DNA of 64,000 nucleotides. It comes from Acetobacteraceae bacterium (GTDB lineage Bacteria > Pseudomonadota > Alphaproteobacteria > Acetobacterales > Acetobacteraceae). Of the stretch, positions 50,473 through 59,992 are shown one piece after another (positions within the stretch are counted from its first letter, which is position 1; the number at the start of each line of letters is the position of its first letter). A program made the position numbers and the translations under genes. The notes under the pieces are model-generated. The model saw only the letters and a program-made list of their open reading frames with translations, was not told the DNA's origin and did not search any database. The stretch spans positions 1 through 64,000 of the forward strand of contig JASHOA010000014.1 of the NCBI GenBank assembly GCA_030041375.1, read 5' to 3'.

Positions 50473-51912
50473 TCAAATATCCCGGGGGCTCGGGAGGCTG
50501 AGCCCTCTTGGTCGTCTCAACTCACCTCCTGCTGCCGCAATGCGGCGCGCGCACGTGCCGAGAAGGCGCAACGGGGCCGTGAGTCTCCAGGAGCGGGACC
50601 GATAGACGGCAGCGAGTTCGCGTTCGGCCCATTCGGCGCGGCGCGAGCTACGGCCCTGCTCTGCTCCGACGCGTTCGGCGTAAGCCGCGAGGGCGTCCCA
50701 CTCGGCCGCCCGGGTGCTGCCATGGAGCAGCCGGCCATGCCCCATGCCGATCAGCGTCGCGCGGGAGAGGAGGGCGGCGGCGGTCGCCAGCGGAGCGCGC
50801 TCCATCCAGCCCGGGCCGCTTCTCTCCGCGAGGAACGCTGCCGCCATCGCGTGATGCCGCCAGAGCTCGGCGCGCCCAAAGCCGAGCCGGTCCGCGACCC
50901 TTCCTGCGCAACAGGCCGCCCGGCCCGCTCCGCCGAGATCGACCGCGACCCCACTCAAGCCCGCGAGAACAGTCGCGCATTCGGCCTGGTAATCGGAGAG
51001 CGCCGCGAACAGGTCGGCATCGATGATCGCATCGATCATTGCGGGAATGCCAAGCAGCGTGAGCAGCCAGAAGGCGAGGAACGCCCGGTACCATGTTTCC
51101 GGCTCGGTGCGCCGCAAATACAAAACGAGAGCTGTGCGTGCCCTTGCCAGGTCCTCGTCCGCCGCCTCGGGCGGCAGGGAGACCGCAAAGTCTGCGATCG
51201 CCGACGCAACCGGAGCGTGCGAGGCGTTGCGGGCAAGCAAGAGGAGAGGCATCAGCAGGAAATAAGGATTATCGTGCGCCACGAACTGGTGCTTGGCGGC
51301 GATGAATTGCGAAACTGGATTGCGCACCACCGCAATGTGCACTGCGGCAGGAAAATTTCTTGCCATCCAGCCGCTGCGCCCGAGCGAGCGGCAGAATTTG
51401 AAGATCGGCTGCTCGTCTCTCTCTCGCGCAGCCGCGATCAAAAGCTCAAGATACGATCTCAGTGCCGGCAGGGCCGCATCCGGCCTGGCAAAGAAGTCAT
51501 TGGTCGCGAACGCGACCTGATACCCACGGACACCGGGCGCCCTACCGTGGAGAAGAGCGGCGAACTCGTCGAAATAGGGCCGCTCCAGGCTCGGATGGCC
51601 CGATGCCCAGACACTTGGCCCGGAGCGGGCGAGCGTCGCCGGCGTGATCGTGGCGAGGGATTCGTGCAGCGGCTCGTAGAAGCCCGCAACACCGGGGAGC
51701 ATGCGGAAGCGGCTCCAGAGGAACGTCCCTGCCGTGCGCCAGCCCGTATGGAGGAACAGAGGTGGCCGAGCCAGAGGCGCAAGCCCTCCCGATGCCAGCC
51801 GAGCGGCTGGAGCGCTGGTTTGAGCAATCACGATGGTGGAAGGCTGCTCGGTCACATCGACTCGGTTCGCGGGGCGCACACGACTCGTACGCATAGAGAA
51901 GGATGTTTGCAT
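50473..51912 (-). CDS. Sulfotransferase-like protein with glycosyltransferase-like tail
   Basis: A 479-residue protein. FLHTGWRTAGTFLWSRFRML resembles the PAPS 5'-phosphosulfate loop of sulfotransferases (xxxGWRTAGT instead of PKSGTT), FYEPLHE follows as in that family, and AVHIAVVRNPVSQF matches the 3'-phosphate-binding RNP region. The C-terminus has YRSRSWRLTAPLR, a short motif usual at the end of glycosyltransferases and similar surface-sugar enzymes. It likely modifies a polysaccharide, inferred. It is next to tRNA-Tyr. Start at ATG 51912 with no strong ribosome site. Confidence 0.65.
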   Translation of the reverse strand: MQTSFSMRTSRVRPANRVDVTEQPSTIVIAQTSAPAARLASGGLAPLARPPLFLHTGWRTAGTFLWSRFRMLPGVAGFYEPLHESLATITPATLARSGPSVWASGHPSLERPYFDEFAALLHGRAPGVRGYQVAFATNDFFARPDAALPALRSYLELLIAAARERDEQPIFKFCRSLGRSGWMARNFPAAVHIAVVRNPVSQFIAAKHQFVAHDNPYFLLMPLLLLARNASHAPVASAIADFAVSLPPEAADEDLARARTALVLYLRRTEPETWYRAFLAFWLLTLLGIPAMIDAIIDADLFAALSDYQAECATVLAGLSGVAVDLGGAGRAACCAGRVADRLGFGRAELWRHHAMAAAFLAERSGPGWMERAPLATAAALLSRATLIGMGHGRLLHGSTRAAEWDALAAYAERVGAEQGRSSRRAEWAERELAAVYRSRSWRLTAPLRLLGTCARRIAAAGGELRRPRGLSLPSPRDI

Positions 51913-52311
51913 GATAGCCAAAAGTTAAAAATTGCAACATAGGTTGTGCGCGGAAGGGTGCGTCCGCGCGACTTGCGCCAGTCCGCGCGTGTTCGTCGTG
52001 CCGGACTGCGCGAAGCGGTGGGCACAGGCAGCAGCCGGCGAGTTTCGAACCTGTCCCATGGTTCGCTTTTGCAGCCATCCGCGAGCACCATCACCTCTAC
52101 GCGATAGCCTCGCCACATGGCCGATACTTCTCCGTCAATCGTGCGCCCGTCTTGACGCTCTGGTGCGAGGCTTCAACAGGTTGGTCGCGTCGCATGGCGG
52201 ACAGGGTATCCACCAGTCATTTTTGCAAATCGCCCACCGCAACTCCTGATAAGGGACGACGGTGCCGTGTACCGATCCGATCGGGATCGCTGCCGCCTGT
52301 TCCCCTGCCGA
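51913..52311. other. Gene-free stretch between two reverse-strand genes
   Basis: About 400 bases. The part 51913-51945 is AT-rich (TTAAAAATTG) and may hold the promoter of the sulfotransferase-like gene. The remainder is GC-rich, without convincing coding frames, repeats or hairpins. Confidence 0.5.
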
Positions 52312-53559
52312 TCAGTAATCCACGCCCTTGATGTATTCCGCAACCGGCACTTCGTGGAAGCGATCCGGATTGGCAGAGAGCAGAACAGTCTCGACATCGT
52401 AAGGTGTCTCGTAGTGCTTCCCCGTGTTGGCATCCGCCACCACGCTCGCGCCGCGGATCACCCGGTCGAACGCCGCAGCCTCGCGGTCCATCGCGTCCTC
52501 GCGTTGCTGCATGGTCTGCATGAATGAGTTCAACAATTGCTGCTTTTCTAGCCGCTCGGCAGCAAGCACCTGCTGATTGAGTTGCAGCGAGTTGAGAATG
52601 GCAAGGATGGTCGGTCGGATCGCGTCCGCCTCCGGCTCGGGTGCGGTGGCCAGCATCAGGTAGGAAAGGAACCATTCACCCTGCGGTGCTGGCGGCATGA
52701 TCATCACCTGAGCCGAAACGTGAAACGGCCCCTTGCCATCCTCAGCGTCCTGGACGAGTTCCAGGTACGCGATCGTCGCGCCGGCAAACTGCCCCAGTAC
52801 CTGGTCCGCAATCACCTTCACAACCCTGAGCGGAGGCTGGTTCTGCTGGCTGGCGAGCGACTGGGCGACAGCCAGGGCGTCCTGCAGCGGATCCGCCTGG
52901 TAGGAAGCGAAAGCCACCGCTCCGGTAGAGGGGTAGCCTTGCTCGCGCAACTGCAACGTGGTCTCCGCCATGAAGCTGCCCGGGATGAAGGCCGTGAACG
53001 CGAGGCCGGAGAGCACGATTTCACCCTTCGGGCCCTTGACCAGGAACTTTCCCTGGCCCGGGCTGGTCAGTGTCCAGCCTTGCGGCACGCCGATACTTCC
53101 GGAATCCTCAGGAAAAGTCTGGCGTGTCAATGGAAGGGCGTTCGGGCTGGCCGGTACCAGCGCCGCCAGGCGGTTCAGCATCGGCCCCAGGGTTTGCGGC
53201 AGGCGCCGCACCTCGTCATAGACAACCGCACCGTGTGGTGTCGCACCCGCGGCGGCGATCACCAGCCCGATGACCTTGGCGTTGCCCGCCTGCTCGGCGA
53301 AGGAGGCAATCGCGGTGCCGCCATCTGGCGTCACCAGCACCGCACGGACTTCCGGTCGAACGCCGAACCACGCATGCACGCGGCGCAGCATGTCGATCAG
53401 CGCCGCCGAGGTCGCGGCATCCGAACCAGGCAACGATGCCGTGAGAATATGCCCGCCGCCCGGATTATCGATGGTCGTGAACCCGGCTCGAGGTTGGGCA
53501 TTCGCCGCACCCGAAGCCGCCATCAGTCCTGCGGCAAGAACGAATACGAACCTCTGCAT
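52312..53559 (-). CDS. Secreted protein of 415 residues, function unknown
   Basis: A signal peptide (MQRFVFVLAAGLMAASGAANA) and about 390 mature residues. The first 110 have HILTASLPGSDAATSAALID and AVLVTPDGGTAIASFAEQAGN; a middle domain begins IGVPQGWTLTSPGQGKFLVK, resembling a PsbP/Mog1-like or DcrB-like sandwich, tentatively; the end is a helical segment with AAERLEKQQLLNSFMQTMQQ and a tail with TPYDVETVLLSANPDRFHEV. Probably periplasmic. Family not recognised. Confidence 0.7.
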   Translation of the reverse strand: MQRFVFVLAAGLMAASGAANAQPRAGFTTIDNPGGGHILTASLPGSDAATSAALIDMLRRVHAWFGVRPEVRAVLVTPDGGTAIASFAEQAGNAKVIGLVIAAAGATPHGAVVYDEVRRLPQTLGPMLNRLAALVPASPNALPLTRQTFPEDSGSIGVPQGWTLTSPGQGKFLVKGPKGEIVLSGLAFTAFIPGSFMAETTLQLREQGYPSTGAVAFASYQADPLQDALAVAQSLASQQNQPPLRVVKVIADQVLGQFAGATIAYLELVQDAEDGKGPFHVSAQVMIMPPAPQGEWFLSYLMLATAPEPEADAIRPTILAILNSLQLNQQVLAAERLEKQQLLNSFMQTMQQREDAMDREAAAFDRVIRGASVVADANTGKHYETPYDVETVLLSANPDRFHEVPVAEYIKGVDY

Positions 53560-53729
53560 CCTTGGCCTCCCCCTTTCTGGCGAACATAGCGCAATTGTTC
53601 CGAGCCGCGAATGGCAACGCCATCGCAGCCGGTTCCGCTTCGGCGGTTCGCCTTCAGGTTTCAGGACGCAGGAAGTGCGGGGGAAGCGGGACGCTGGCCG
53701 AGGCCGCAGCGTCCGCCCTGCCCCCTCCC

Positions 53730-54518
53730 CTACTCCGCCGCTCTGCGCTCAGCAGCCGATGCAGGGATGGTCAGGGAAAAAAGCGTGGTGCGTTCGAGAT
53801 CGTCCTCGAACCAGGCAGAGATCGCGGCCTCGCGAGAGCCGATATAGGCCGGCACATCGTTCTCGAGACGCATCGGAACGTCATGCCCGGGAATCAGGAT
53901 CGTGCCCGGGCGGCGGCGCCAGATCTCCCAGATCTTTTCCATCGAACGGCGGCTTTGCGCCTGGTCGTATGTCATGTCCGCCGTCAGGGACAGGAGTTCT
54001 GCACGATTCTTGGCGGCATCGCCGGTGAAGAGAATATCCAGGCCGGGAGTGGACAGTACGAAGATGAGATGGCCCGGCGTATGGCCGGGCGCGGCATCGG
54101 CGATCATGCCCGGGAGAATTTCGTCGCCACCGCGGAGGCGTCGGCAGCGGGCGGAGCGATCCAGTTCGCGGACATAGAGTTCGGGCACGGTGGTATGGCC
54201 CCAGGGCTGGGCCGCCGACCAGGCAAGCTCCCCGGCGCCGATCCAGACCGTGGCGTTGGGAAACAAAACCCAGTTGACCGAGTGATCCCAGTGCGAGTGG
54301 GTGAGGATCACGTCCGTCACCTGCTCGGGCGTGAGACCGCGCGCGCCGAGACGCTCGCGGATCGGGCCGCGCTGGCTGAAGGAACCGACATCGACGAGCC
54401 CGATGCGGCCTCCGCCGCGGATCAACGCGATCGTGCTCCAGCCGAGTCCGCCATGGCAGATCGATTTTCCCGGGTAGCCCTGCACGACGATATCGATTTC
54501 GTATGCTCCGGCCTGCAT
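53730..54518 (-). CDS. Metallo-beta-lactamase-fold hydrolase
   Basis: A 262-residue MBL enzyme: zinc motif THSHWDHSVNW (HxHxDH), AAPGHTPGHLIFVLST with the third His, TGDAAKN with bridging Asp and IPGHDVPMRL with the last His. N-acyl-homoserine-lactonase-like in pattern (HSHWDHSVNW), but substrate not certain. AGGAGG sits six bases before the ATG at 54518. The FMN dehydrogenase gene ends 10 bases upstream on the same strand, so they are co-transcribed. Confidence 0.9.
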   Translation of the reverse strand: MQAGAYEIDIVVQGYPGKSICHGGLGWSTIALIRGGGRIGLVDVGSFSQRGPIRERLGARGLTPEQVTDVILTHSHWDHSVNWVLFPNATVWIGAGELAWSAAQPWGHTTVPELYVRELDRSARCRRLRGGDEILPGMIADAAPGHTPGHLIFVLSTPGLDILFTGDAAKNRAELLSLTADMTYDQAQSRRSMEKIWEIWRRRPGTILIPGHDVPMRLENDVPAYIGSREAAISAWFEDDLERTTLFSLTIPASAAERRAAE

Positions 54519-54528
54519 CGGCTTCCTC

Positions 54529-55626
54529 CTATCGTGGAAGATTGAGCAGCGGAAAAGCGCTGTGCACGGAAGACACGCTGACCGTCCGGGCGGAGCGGAG
54601 ACAGGAGCGATCGAGCGCAGCGGGGCTGGCGGTACCAAGCAACGCCAGGCACTCGATCATCTCGATCTCCAACAGTTCGAGGATGCGGATCACGCCGGCC
54701 TCGCCGGCGGCGGCAAGCCCGTAGCAATAGAGGCGGCCAATGCCGACCGCCTCCGCACCGAGGGCCAGCGCCTTGACGACATCGCTGCCGCGCGAGAAGC
54801 CGCCATCGACGAAGATGCGTGCGCGGCCGGCAACGGCAGAGACGATCTCGGGCAGAATCTCGAGCGCACCGAGCCCGTGATCGAGCTGCCGGCCGCCGTG
54901 ATTCGAGACATGGATCACCTCCACTCCGTGCTCCAGTGCGATCAGCGCGTCCTCCGCTGTTGCGATTCCTTTGATGATCAGCGGCAGGGAATGCTTGTCC
55001 TTGTAGCGCTTGATGTCGTCCCAGTTGAGGGCGGCCTGCAACTGCATACCGGCGCCGCCAAGACGCCAGGGTTTCGCGAAGCGGCGCGTGATATCGCGCT
55101 CGCGTCGCGAATAGACCGCGGAATCGACCGTGAAGCAGAAGGCCTCGTAGCCGGAAGCGGCGGCGCGCCGCACGAAATCGTCGGTCGTCGCCGCATCCCC
55201 GCGCCGATAGAGCTGGAAGAACCGGCGCGCCGGAGCGGCTTCCGCTGTCGCCTCGAGGCCCGGCCTGGTCACGGAACTCACCATGATCGGCACACCGAAA
55301 AGTGCGGCGGCACGCGCCGCCGTCGCTGCTCCGCCGGGATCGAAAGAGTCGAGCGATCCGACCGGCGCAAGGAAGAGCGGCAGGCGTGCCGGCGCACCCA
55401 GGATCGGGCCGGCGGCATCGACCTTGGAGACGTCGCGCAGCACGCGCGGCCGGAACGCAACCGAATCCAGTGCGGCGCGATTGCGGCGCACTGTCGTTTC
55501 CGTCTCGGCGCCGCCGATCAGATAGTCCCAGGAATGATCGGGCAGGCGGGCGCGGGCCGCAGCGATCAGCTCGTGCAGGCACTGGTACTCGCCGCCGATG
55601 GCGTCGAGCTTCGTGATATCGACCAC
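54529..55626 (-). CDS. FMN-dependent alpha-hydroxy-acid dehydrogenase/oxidase
   Basis: A 365-residue TIM-barrel flavoenzyme: DYLIGGAETETTVRRNRAAL near the start, FLAPVGSLDSFDPGG, FQLYRRGD, FTVDSAVYSRRERD, LIIKGIATAEDA, catalytic His and Arg in VSNHGGRQLDHG and IFVDGGFSRGSDVVKALALG. It oxidises a 2-hydroxy acid such as lactate, glycolate or mandelate to the oxo acid. It lies between the molybdoenzyme (24 bases upstream) and the MBL gene: a three-gene operon. Confidence 0.93.
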   Translation of the reverse strand: MVDITKLDAIGGEYQCLHELIAAARARLPDHSWDYLIGGAETETTVRRNRAALDSVAFRPRVLRDVSKVDAAGPILGAPARLPLFLAPVGSLDSFDPGGAATAARAAALFGVPIMVSSVTRPGLEATAEAAPARRFFQLYRRGDAATTDDFVRRAAASGYEAFCFTVDSAVYSRRERDITRRFAKPWRLGGAGMQLQAALNWDDIKRYKDKHSLPLIIKGIATAEDALIALEHGVEVIHVSNHGGRQLDHGLGALEILPEIVSAVAGRARIFVDGGFSRGSDVVKALALGAEAVGIGRLYCYGLAAAGEAGVIRILELLEIEMIECLALLGTASPAALDRSCLRSARTVSVSSVHSAFPLLNLPR

Positions 55627-55650
55627 GCTTCTGTCCGTTTTCCCTGGGCC

Positions 55651-57945
55651 TCAGGCCTCGGCGATCGGCGGCGGGACATGCACTTTGACGGGCGGAACGG
55701 GACCACCCCACCGCTCGACCTCGACCAGACAACTATGCGCGGAGGGGCCCTGGCCGAGACGCGAGGTGCCGATGTCCTCGGTCAGCACGTTCGGATTGCC
55801 GTGCACGCAAAGGCTGCCGGGCGAACCTGGCTCCAGCGGGTCGAACCAGGCACCGGTCGGCAGCATCACGACGCCTTCGAGCAGGTCCTCGGTCAGCACG
55901 AGGCCGGCCAGGCAGGCGCCGCGATCGTTGAAGACGCGTACGATCATGCCCTCTTCCAGGCCGCGGCGCGCTGCATCCGCGGGATGCATCGAAAGCGGCT
56001 CGCGGCCTGCGATCTTTGTGGCAACGCTCACCGTTCCCTGGTCCATCTGGCCGTGCAGGCGCGAGGCAGGTTGAACGGAAAGCAGGTGCAGAGGAAACCG
56101 CAGCGCCTTCGGCGCGCCCAGATATTCGCGCGGTTCGAGCCAGAGCGGATGGCCTGGGCAATCGGCATAGCCGAAACGCGCGATCGTTTCCGAAAAAATC
56201 TCGATCTTTCCGGAGGGAGTGCGAAGCGGACTCTGCGCCGGATCCTGGCGGAAGGATGCAAACGGCACCACCCGCTCCGAAGGGGCGGGAAATTCCGCGA
56301 AGCCCGCCTCCCAGAACCGGTCGAAATCGAGGATCTCGAGGCCGGAGCGGGCGGCAGCCGAACGGGTGCGTTCGTAGAGGATACGGAGCCAGGTGGCAGG
56401 GTCGCGTTGCTCGGTGAAACGATCGCGCACGCCGAGGGCATCGGCAATATCGGCGAAGATGTCGAAGTCGTTGCGCGCCTGGTGCTGCGGCGGGATCACC
56501 TGGTGCATGGCGATGATGAAGCGGTCGCGCCCGCTCGAGCTGATGTCATCCCGCTCGAGGGTGGTGGTGGCGGGCAGCACGATATCGGCGTGGCGGGCCA
56601 CCCCGGTCCACCAGGGTTCGTTGACGATGATGGCCTCGGCGCGCGCCCAGGCGCGCTGCAGCCGGTTGAGGTCCTGGTGGTGATGGAACGGGTTGCCGCC
56701 GGCCCAGTAGATCAGCCGTGTATCGGGATAATGGAGTGTCTGCCCGTTATATTGATATTCGCCGCCGGGATTCTCCAGCATGTCGGTAAGACGCGCCACC
56801 GGGATGAAGCTGTTCGCCGGATTGCCAAGACTTGGCAATGAAACCGAGGGCACCTCGCTCCGCGGCGTTCCCATGCCGGCAATGCTGCCATAGCCGAAGC
56901 CGAAACCCTGGCCGGGCCTGCCGATGCCGCCCAGCATGGCGGCAAGCGCGACCAGCATCCAGAACGGCTGCTCGCCGTACTGCGCACGCTGCAACGCCCA
57001 AGTGGCGGTCAGCATGGTGGGCAGCCGCGCGCAGTCGCGGGCCAGTGCCGCGATTCTCTCCGCATCGACGCCGGTGATCGGCGCCGCCCAGGCGGGGGAT
57101 TTGGCAACACCGTCCTCGGCGCCGCGGAGATAGCCGGCGAGATGCTCGAATCCGACCGTATAGCGGGCCAGGAACTCCCGATCCGCCAGATCTTCCTCGA
57201 GCAGCACGTGGGCGAGCGCCAGCATCAGCGCGGTATCAGTCGAGGGGCGTATCGGCAGCCATTCGCCGGGCAGATCGGAGCGCACGGGCGCCACACTGAT
57301 GAGGCGCACACCGGCGGCAACGGTCTCTCTCACGGTGCGCTGCATCAGGTGCTCGCCGCCGCCGCCGGAATGCACCTGGCCGTTGCCGTAGCGCATGCCG
57401 CCGAAGCAGACCATCAACCGCGCGTGACGGGCGATGTCCGCCCATTCCGCGACCGGTCCGTAGATGCACTCATTGCTGCCGACAATGTGCGGCATCAGTG
57501 TCATGCCCGTCGCGTAGGAATAGTTGGTAAGCTGAGCGGTATAGCCGCCGGTTGCGGCAAGCATGCGATGCAGTTGCTGGCGGGCGTGGTGGAAGCGGCC
57601 GGCCGAAGACCAGCCGTAGCTGCCGCCGAAGATCGAGGCAGCCCCGTGCTCAGCGCGCACGCGCGCGATCTCGTCCGCAACGAGGCCGATGGCCCGCTCC
57701 CACGAAACGGAAACGAACGGCTCGCCGCCGCGCGGCGCACCCCCTGCGCGATCACCGGCCAGCCAGCCGCGACGCACATAGGGCCGGTCGATACGTGAGG
57801 GAGAATGCACGGCATTGGCGATGCTTTGCAGCAACGGCGACGGTTCGGGATCTCGCGCAAACGGATGAACGCCGGTGAGGCGGCCATGCTCGACAACCGC
57901 CGTGAAGGCGCCCCAGTGCGCAGCATGCGGTTTCAACTCTGTCAT
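55651..57945 (-). CDS. BisC/DMSO-reductase-family molybdoenzyme, cytoplasmic
   Basis: A 764-residue molybdopterin guanine dinucleotide enzyme. It begins without a Tat signal: AAHWGAFTAVVEHGRL is the BisC-type start, so it is cytoplasmic. FGGSYGWSSAGRFHHARQQL and TNYSYATG (likely Ser ligand of Mo) follow, then STDTALMLALAHVLLEEDLA and the C-terminal cofactor region with LHLLSVQPASRLHGQMDQG. There is no N-terminal Cys cluster for Fe-S. Family members reduce S- or N-oxides. ATG 57945 has AGAAGGAG upstream. Head of the operon with the FMN dehydrogenase and MBL genes. Confidence 0.92.
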   Translation of the reverse strand: MTELKPHAAHWGAFTAVVEHGRLTGVHPFARDPEPSPLLQSIANAVHSPSRIDRPYVRRGWLAGDRAGGAPRGGEPFVSVSWERAIGLVADEIARVRAEHGAASIFGGSYGWSSAGRFHHARQQLHRMLAATGGYTAQLTNYSYATGMTLMPHIVGSNECIYGPVAEWADIARHARLMVCFGGMRYGNGQVHSGGGGEHLMQRTVRETVAAGVRLISVAPVRSDLPGEWLPIRPSTDTALMLALAHVLLEEDLADREFLARYTVGFEHLAGYLRGAEDGVAKSPAWAAPITGVDAERIAALARDCARLPTMLTATWALQRAQYGEQPFWMLVALAAMLGGIGRPGQGFGFGYGSIAGMGTPRSEVPSVSLPSLGNPANSFIPVARLTDMLENPGGEYQYNGQTLHYPDTRLIYWAGGNPFHHHQDLNRLQRAWARAEAIIVNEPWWTGVARHADIVLPATTTLERDDISSSGRDRFIIAMHQVIPPQHQARNDFDIFADIADALGVRDRFTEQRDPATWLRILYERTRSAAARSGLEILDFDRFWEAGFAEFPAPSERVVPFASFRQDPAQSPLRTPSGKIEIFSETIARFGYADCPGHPLWLEPREYLGAPKALRFPLHLLSVQPASRLHGQMDQGTVSVATKIAGREPLSMHPADAARRGLEEGMIVRVFNDRGACLAGLVLTEDLLEGVVMLPTGAWFDPLEPGSPGSLCVHGNPNVLTEDIGTSRLGQGPSAHSCLVEVERWGGPVPPVKVHVPPPIAEA

Positions 57946-58097
57946 GCGGCTCCTTCTCCTGGTCTCGAAGATGCGCCGAACAGCCGTGAGCGGCAAGCAG
58001 AGGCGCGGGGGTTCCCGCCGCGGGGCGGTGGGGCTAGAATAGAACGGCCGGTCCGCTCTGCTCATCCTTTGGCGGCCCGGCCCAGAAGGAGATGATA

Positions 58098-59498
58098 ATG
58101 ACCCCGCCCCGTGCGAATTCCGCCGCCGCCCGTGATATCGCCAATGCGCTGCATCCTTATACGGATCTCAAGACCCACCTCGAAGCCGGCCCGCTGGTCA
58201 TTACGCGCGGCAAGGGCGTGCGCGTTTGGGACGAAACCGGAAAGGAGTATATCGAAGCCATTGCCGGGCTGTGGTGCGCGGCGCTCGGCTTCGACAACGA
58301 GCGGCTGGTGGAAGCTGCCGCTCGGCAGATGCGCAAGCTTCCCTTCTACCATGCCTTCACCGCCAAGTCGCACGAGCCGCTGATCGATCTCTCGGAAATG
58401 CTGATCGAGCGCGCGCCGGTGCCGATGAGCAAGGTGTTCTTCGCCAATTCCGGCTCGGAAGCGAACGATTCGGCGATCAAGATGATCCGCTACTTCAACA
58501 ACGCGCTCGGCCGGACGAAGAAGAAGACGATGATCGGCCGGGTGAAGGGCTATCACGGCATCACCCTCGCCGCCGCCTCGCTCACCGGCCTCGCGGCCAA
58601 CCACCGGGCGTTCGATGTGCCGCTGCCGGGCTTCGTGCACACCATCACGCCCCACTTCTATCACGGTGCCAGGCCCGGCGAGTCCGAGGAGGAATTCGCC
58701 TCGCGTTGCGCGGAAGAGCTCGAAACCCTGATCCTGGCCGAAGGCCCGGACACGATTGCGGCGATGTTCGCGGAGCCGATCATGGGCGCAGGCGGCGTGA
58801 TCGTTCCGCCCCGCGGCTACTTCCCGAAGATCCAGAAGGTGCTCGCGAAGCATGACGTCCTGCTGGTGGCCGACGAGGTGATCTGCGGGTTCGGCCGCAC
58901 CGGCAACTACTGGGGCTCGCAGACGCTCGATATCCGGCCCGATATCTTGACCTGCGCCAAGGCGCTCTCGTCCTCCTACCTGCCGATCAGCGCGGTCATG
59001 GTGAACGAGCGGGTGTTCCAGGGGCTGGCCGAGGAATCGCACAAGATCGGAACATTCGGTCACGGCTTCACCTACTCCGGCCATCCTGTGGCAGCGGCGG
59101 TCGCCGTCGAGACGCTCAAGATTTACGATGAGACCAACATCGTCGATCACGCGCGCGTCGTTGGCGCGCACTTGCAGAAGGAGCTTCGGCGGCGCTTTGC
59201 CGGACACGAGCTTGTCGGCGAAATCCGCGGGGTCGGCCTCATTGCGGCGATCGAGCTGATCGAGGACAAGGCGAGCCGCAAGAACTTCGAACCAACGGCA
59301 AAAGTCGGGGCACGGCTCAGCAAGCTCTGCGAGAAGCATGGCCTGATCGGGCGGGCGATGATCAACGATGCCGTGGCATTCAGCCCGCCGCTCGTCATCA
59401 CCGAGGCCGAAGTGGACGAAATGCTGAATCGCTTCGGCACTGCTCTCGACGAGCTGACGGTCGAACTGCGCCGCGAGAAGATGGCAGTCGTGAGCTGA
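58098..59498 (+). CDS. Class III (omega) aminotransferase
   Basis: A 466-residue PLP enzyme: GKEYIEAIAGLWCAALGFDN, FANSGSEANDSAIKMIRYFN, GYHGITLAAASLTGL, LLVADEVICGFGRTG and the Schiff-base Lys in CAKALSSSYLPISAV. Similar to omega-amino-acid:pyruvate and putrescine/taurine-type transaminases. The second ATG (58098) is six bases after AAGGAG, which decides the start; an ATG at 58092 overlaps the box. Divergent from the molybdoenzyme operon; it may supply or use an oxo acid with it. Confidence 0.93.
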   Translation: MTPPRANSAAARDIANALHPYTDLKTHLEAGPLVITRGKGVRVWDETGKEYIEAIAGLWCAALGFDNERLVEAAARQMRKLPFYHAFTAKSHEPLIDLSEMLIERAPVPMSKVFFANSGSEANDSAIKMIRYFNNALGRTKKKTMIGRVKGYHGITLAAASLTGLAANHRAFDVPLPGFVHTITPHFYHGARPGESEEEFASRCAEELETLILAEGPDTIAAMFAEPIMGAGGVIVPPRGYFPKIQKVLAKHDVLLVADEVICGFGRTGNYWGSQTLDIRPDILTCAKALSSSYLPISAVMVNERVFQGLAEESHKIGTFGHGFTYSGHPVAAAVAVETLKIYDETNIVDHARVVGAHLQKELRRRFAGHELVGEIRGVGLIAAIELIEDKASRKNFEPTAKVGARLSKLCEKHGLIGRAMINDAVAFSPPLVITEAEVDEMLNRFGTALDELTVELRREKMAVVS

Positions 59499-59535
59499 TT
59501 CCCGGGCCGAGGCGATTCGCCGGCCGGGCGCGTCT

Positions 59536-59901
59536 TCAGCTCGCAAACACGTAGGCGGCCAGGATCACGAAGCCGGTGATCGCGAGCGCCGCGTGTACGG
59601 CGATGAGGAAGCCCGGGCGACGGCCGGCGTAAAGCAGGGCCAAGAGGCCGATCCCTGCCAGCAAGGCGAACGCCAGCAGGATTGCCGCTAACGTGCCGAA
59701 TTCAGCGGTGCCGTTGATGAGGCCGCGAGGATGCCCGGGGCGTGCTACGAGCAGCAGCGAAAAACCGGCGATGGCCATGCACCCGTGCAGAATGCCGAGC
59801 TGCCAGGGCGGGCGGGAAGTGCCGGGCCGAAGGTGGAGGAAGGCGAGGACAATGCCGAGGGCGACTGCGAGACAGAGAACGGCGAAAGATTCATCGAGCA
59901 T
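59536..59901 (-). CDS. Small four-helix membrane protein
   Basis: A 121-residue protein with four hydrophobic helices (about residues 6-24, 37-53, 68-92, 98-118) and two short basic loops. A Gly-Thr-Ala-Glu loop separates helices 2 and 3. No catalytic pattern. Function unknown. It is convergent with the aminotransferase gene and lies between it and the polyprenyl synthase. Confidence 0.75.
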   Translation of the reverse strand: MLDESFAVLCLAVALGIVLAFLHLRPGTSRPPWQLGILHGCMAIAGFSLLLVARPGHPRGLINGTAEFGTLAAILLAFALLAGIGLLALLYAGRRPGFLIAVHAALAITGFVILAAYVFAS

Positions 59902-59992
59902 GCAGCGTCATCGTGAACTCTGAATCTTCGTGGGGCGAATCACATCGCTTGGCCGATCGAGTGTCACTCGGGCAGAAGTGAGCGGCGGACGA

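Noticed and set aside
50164-50473. tRNA-Tyr as an integration site for an island
   Set aside because: No second copy of the tRNA 3' end is seen in the window and no integrase gene is present.
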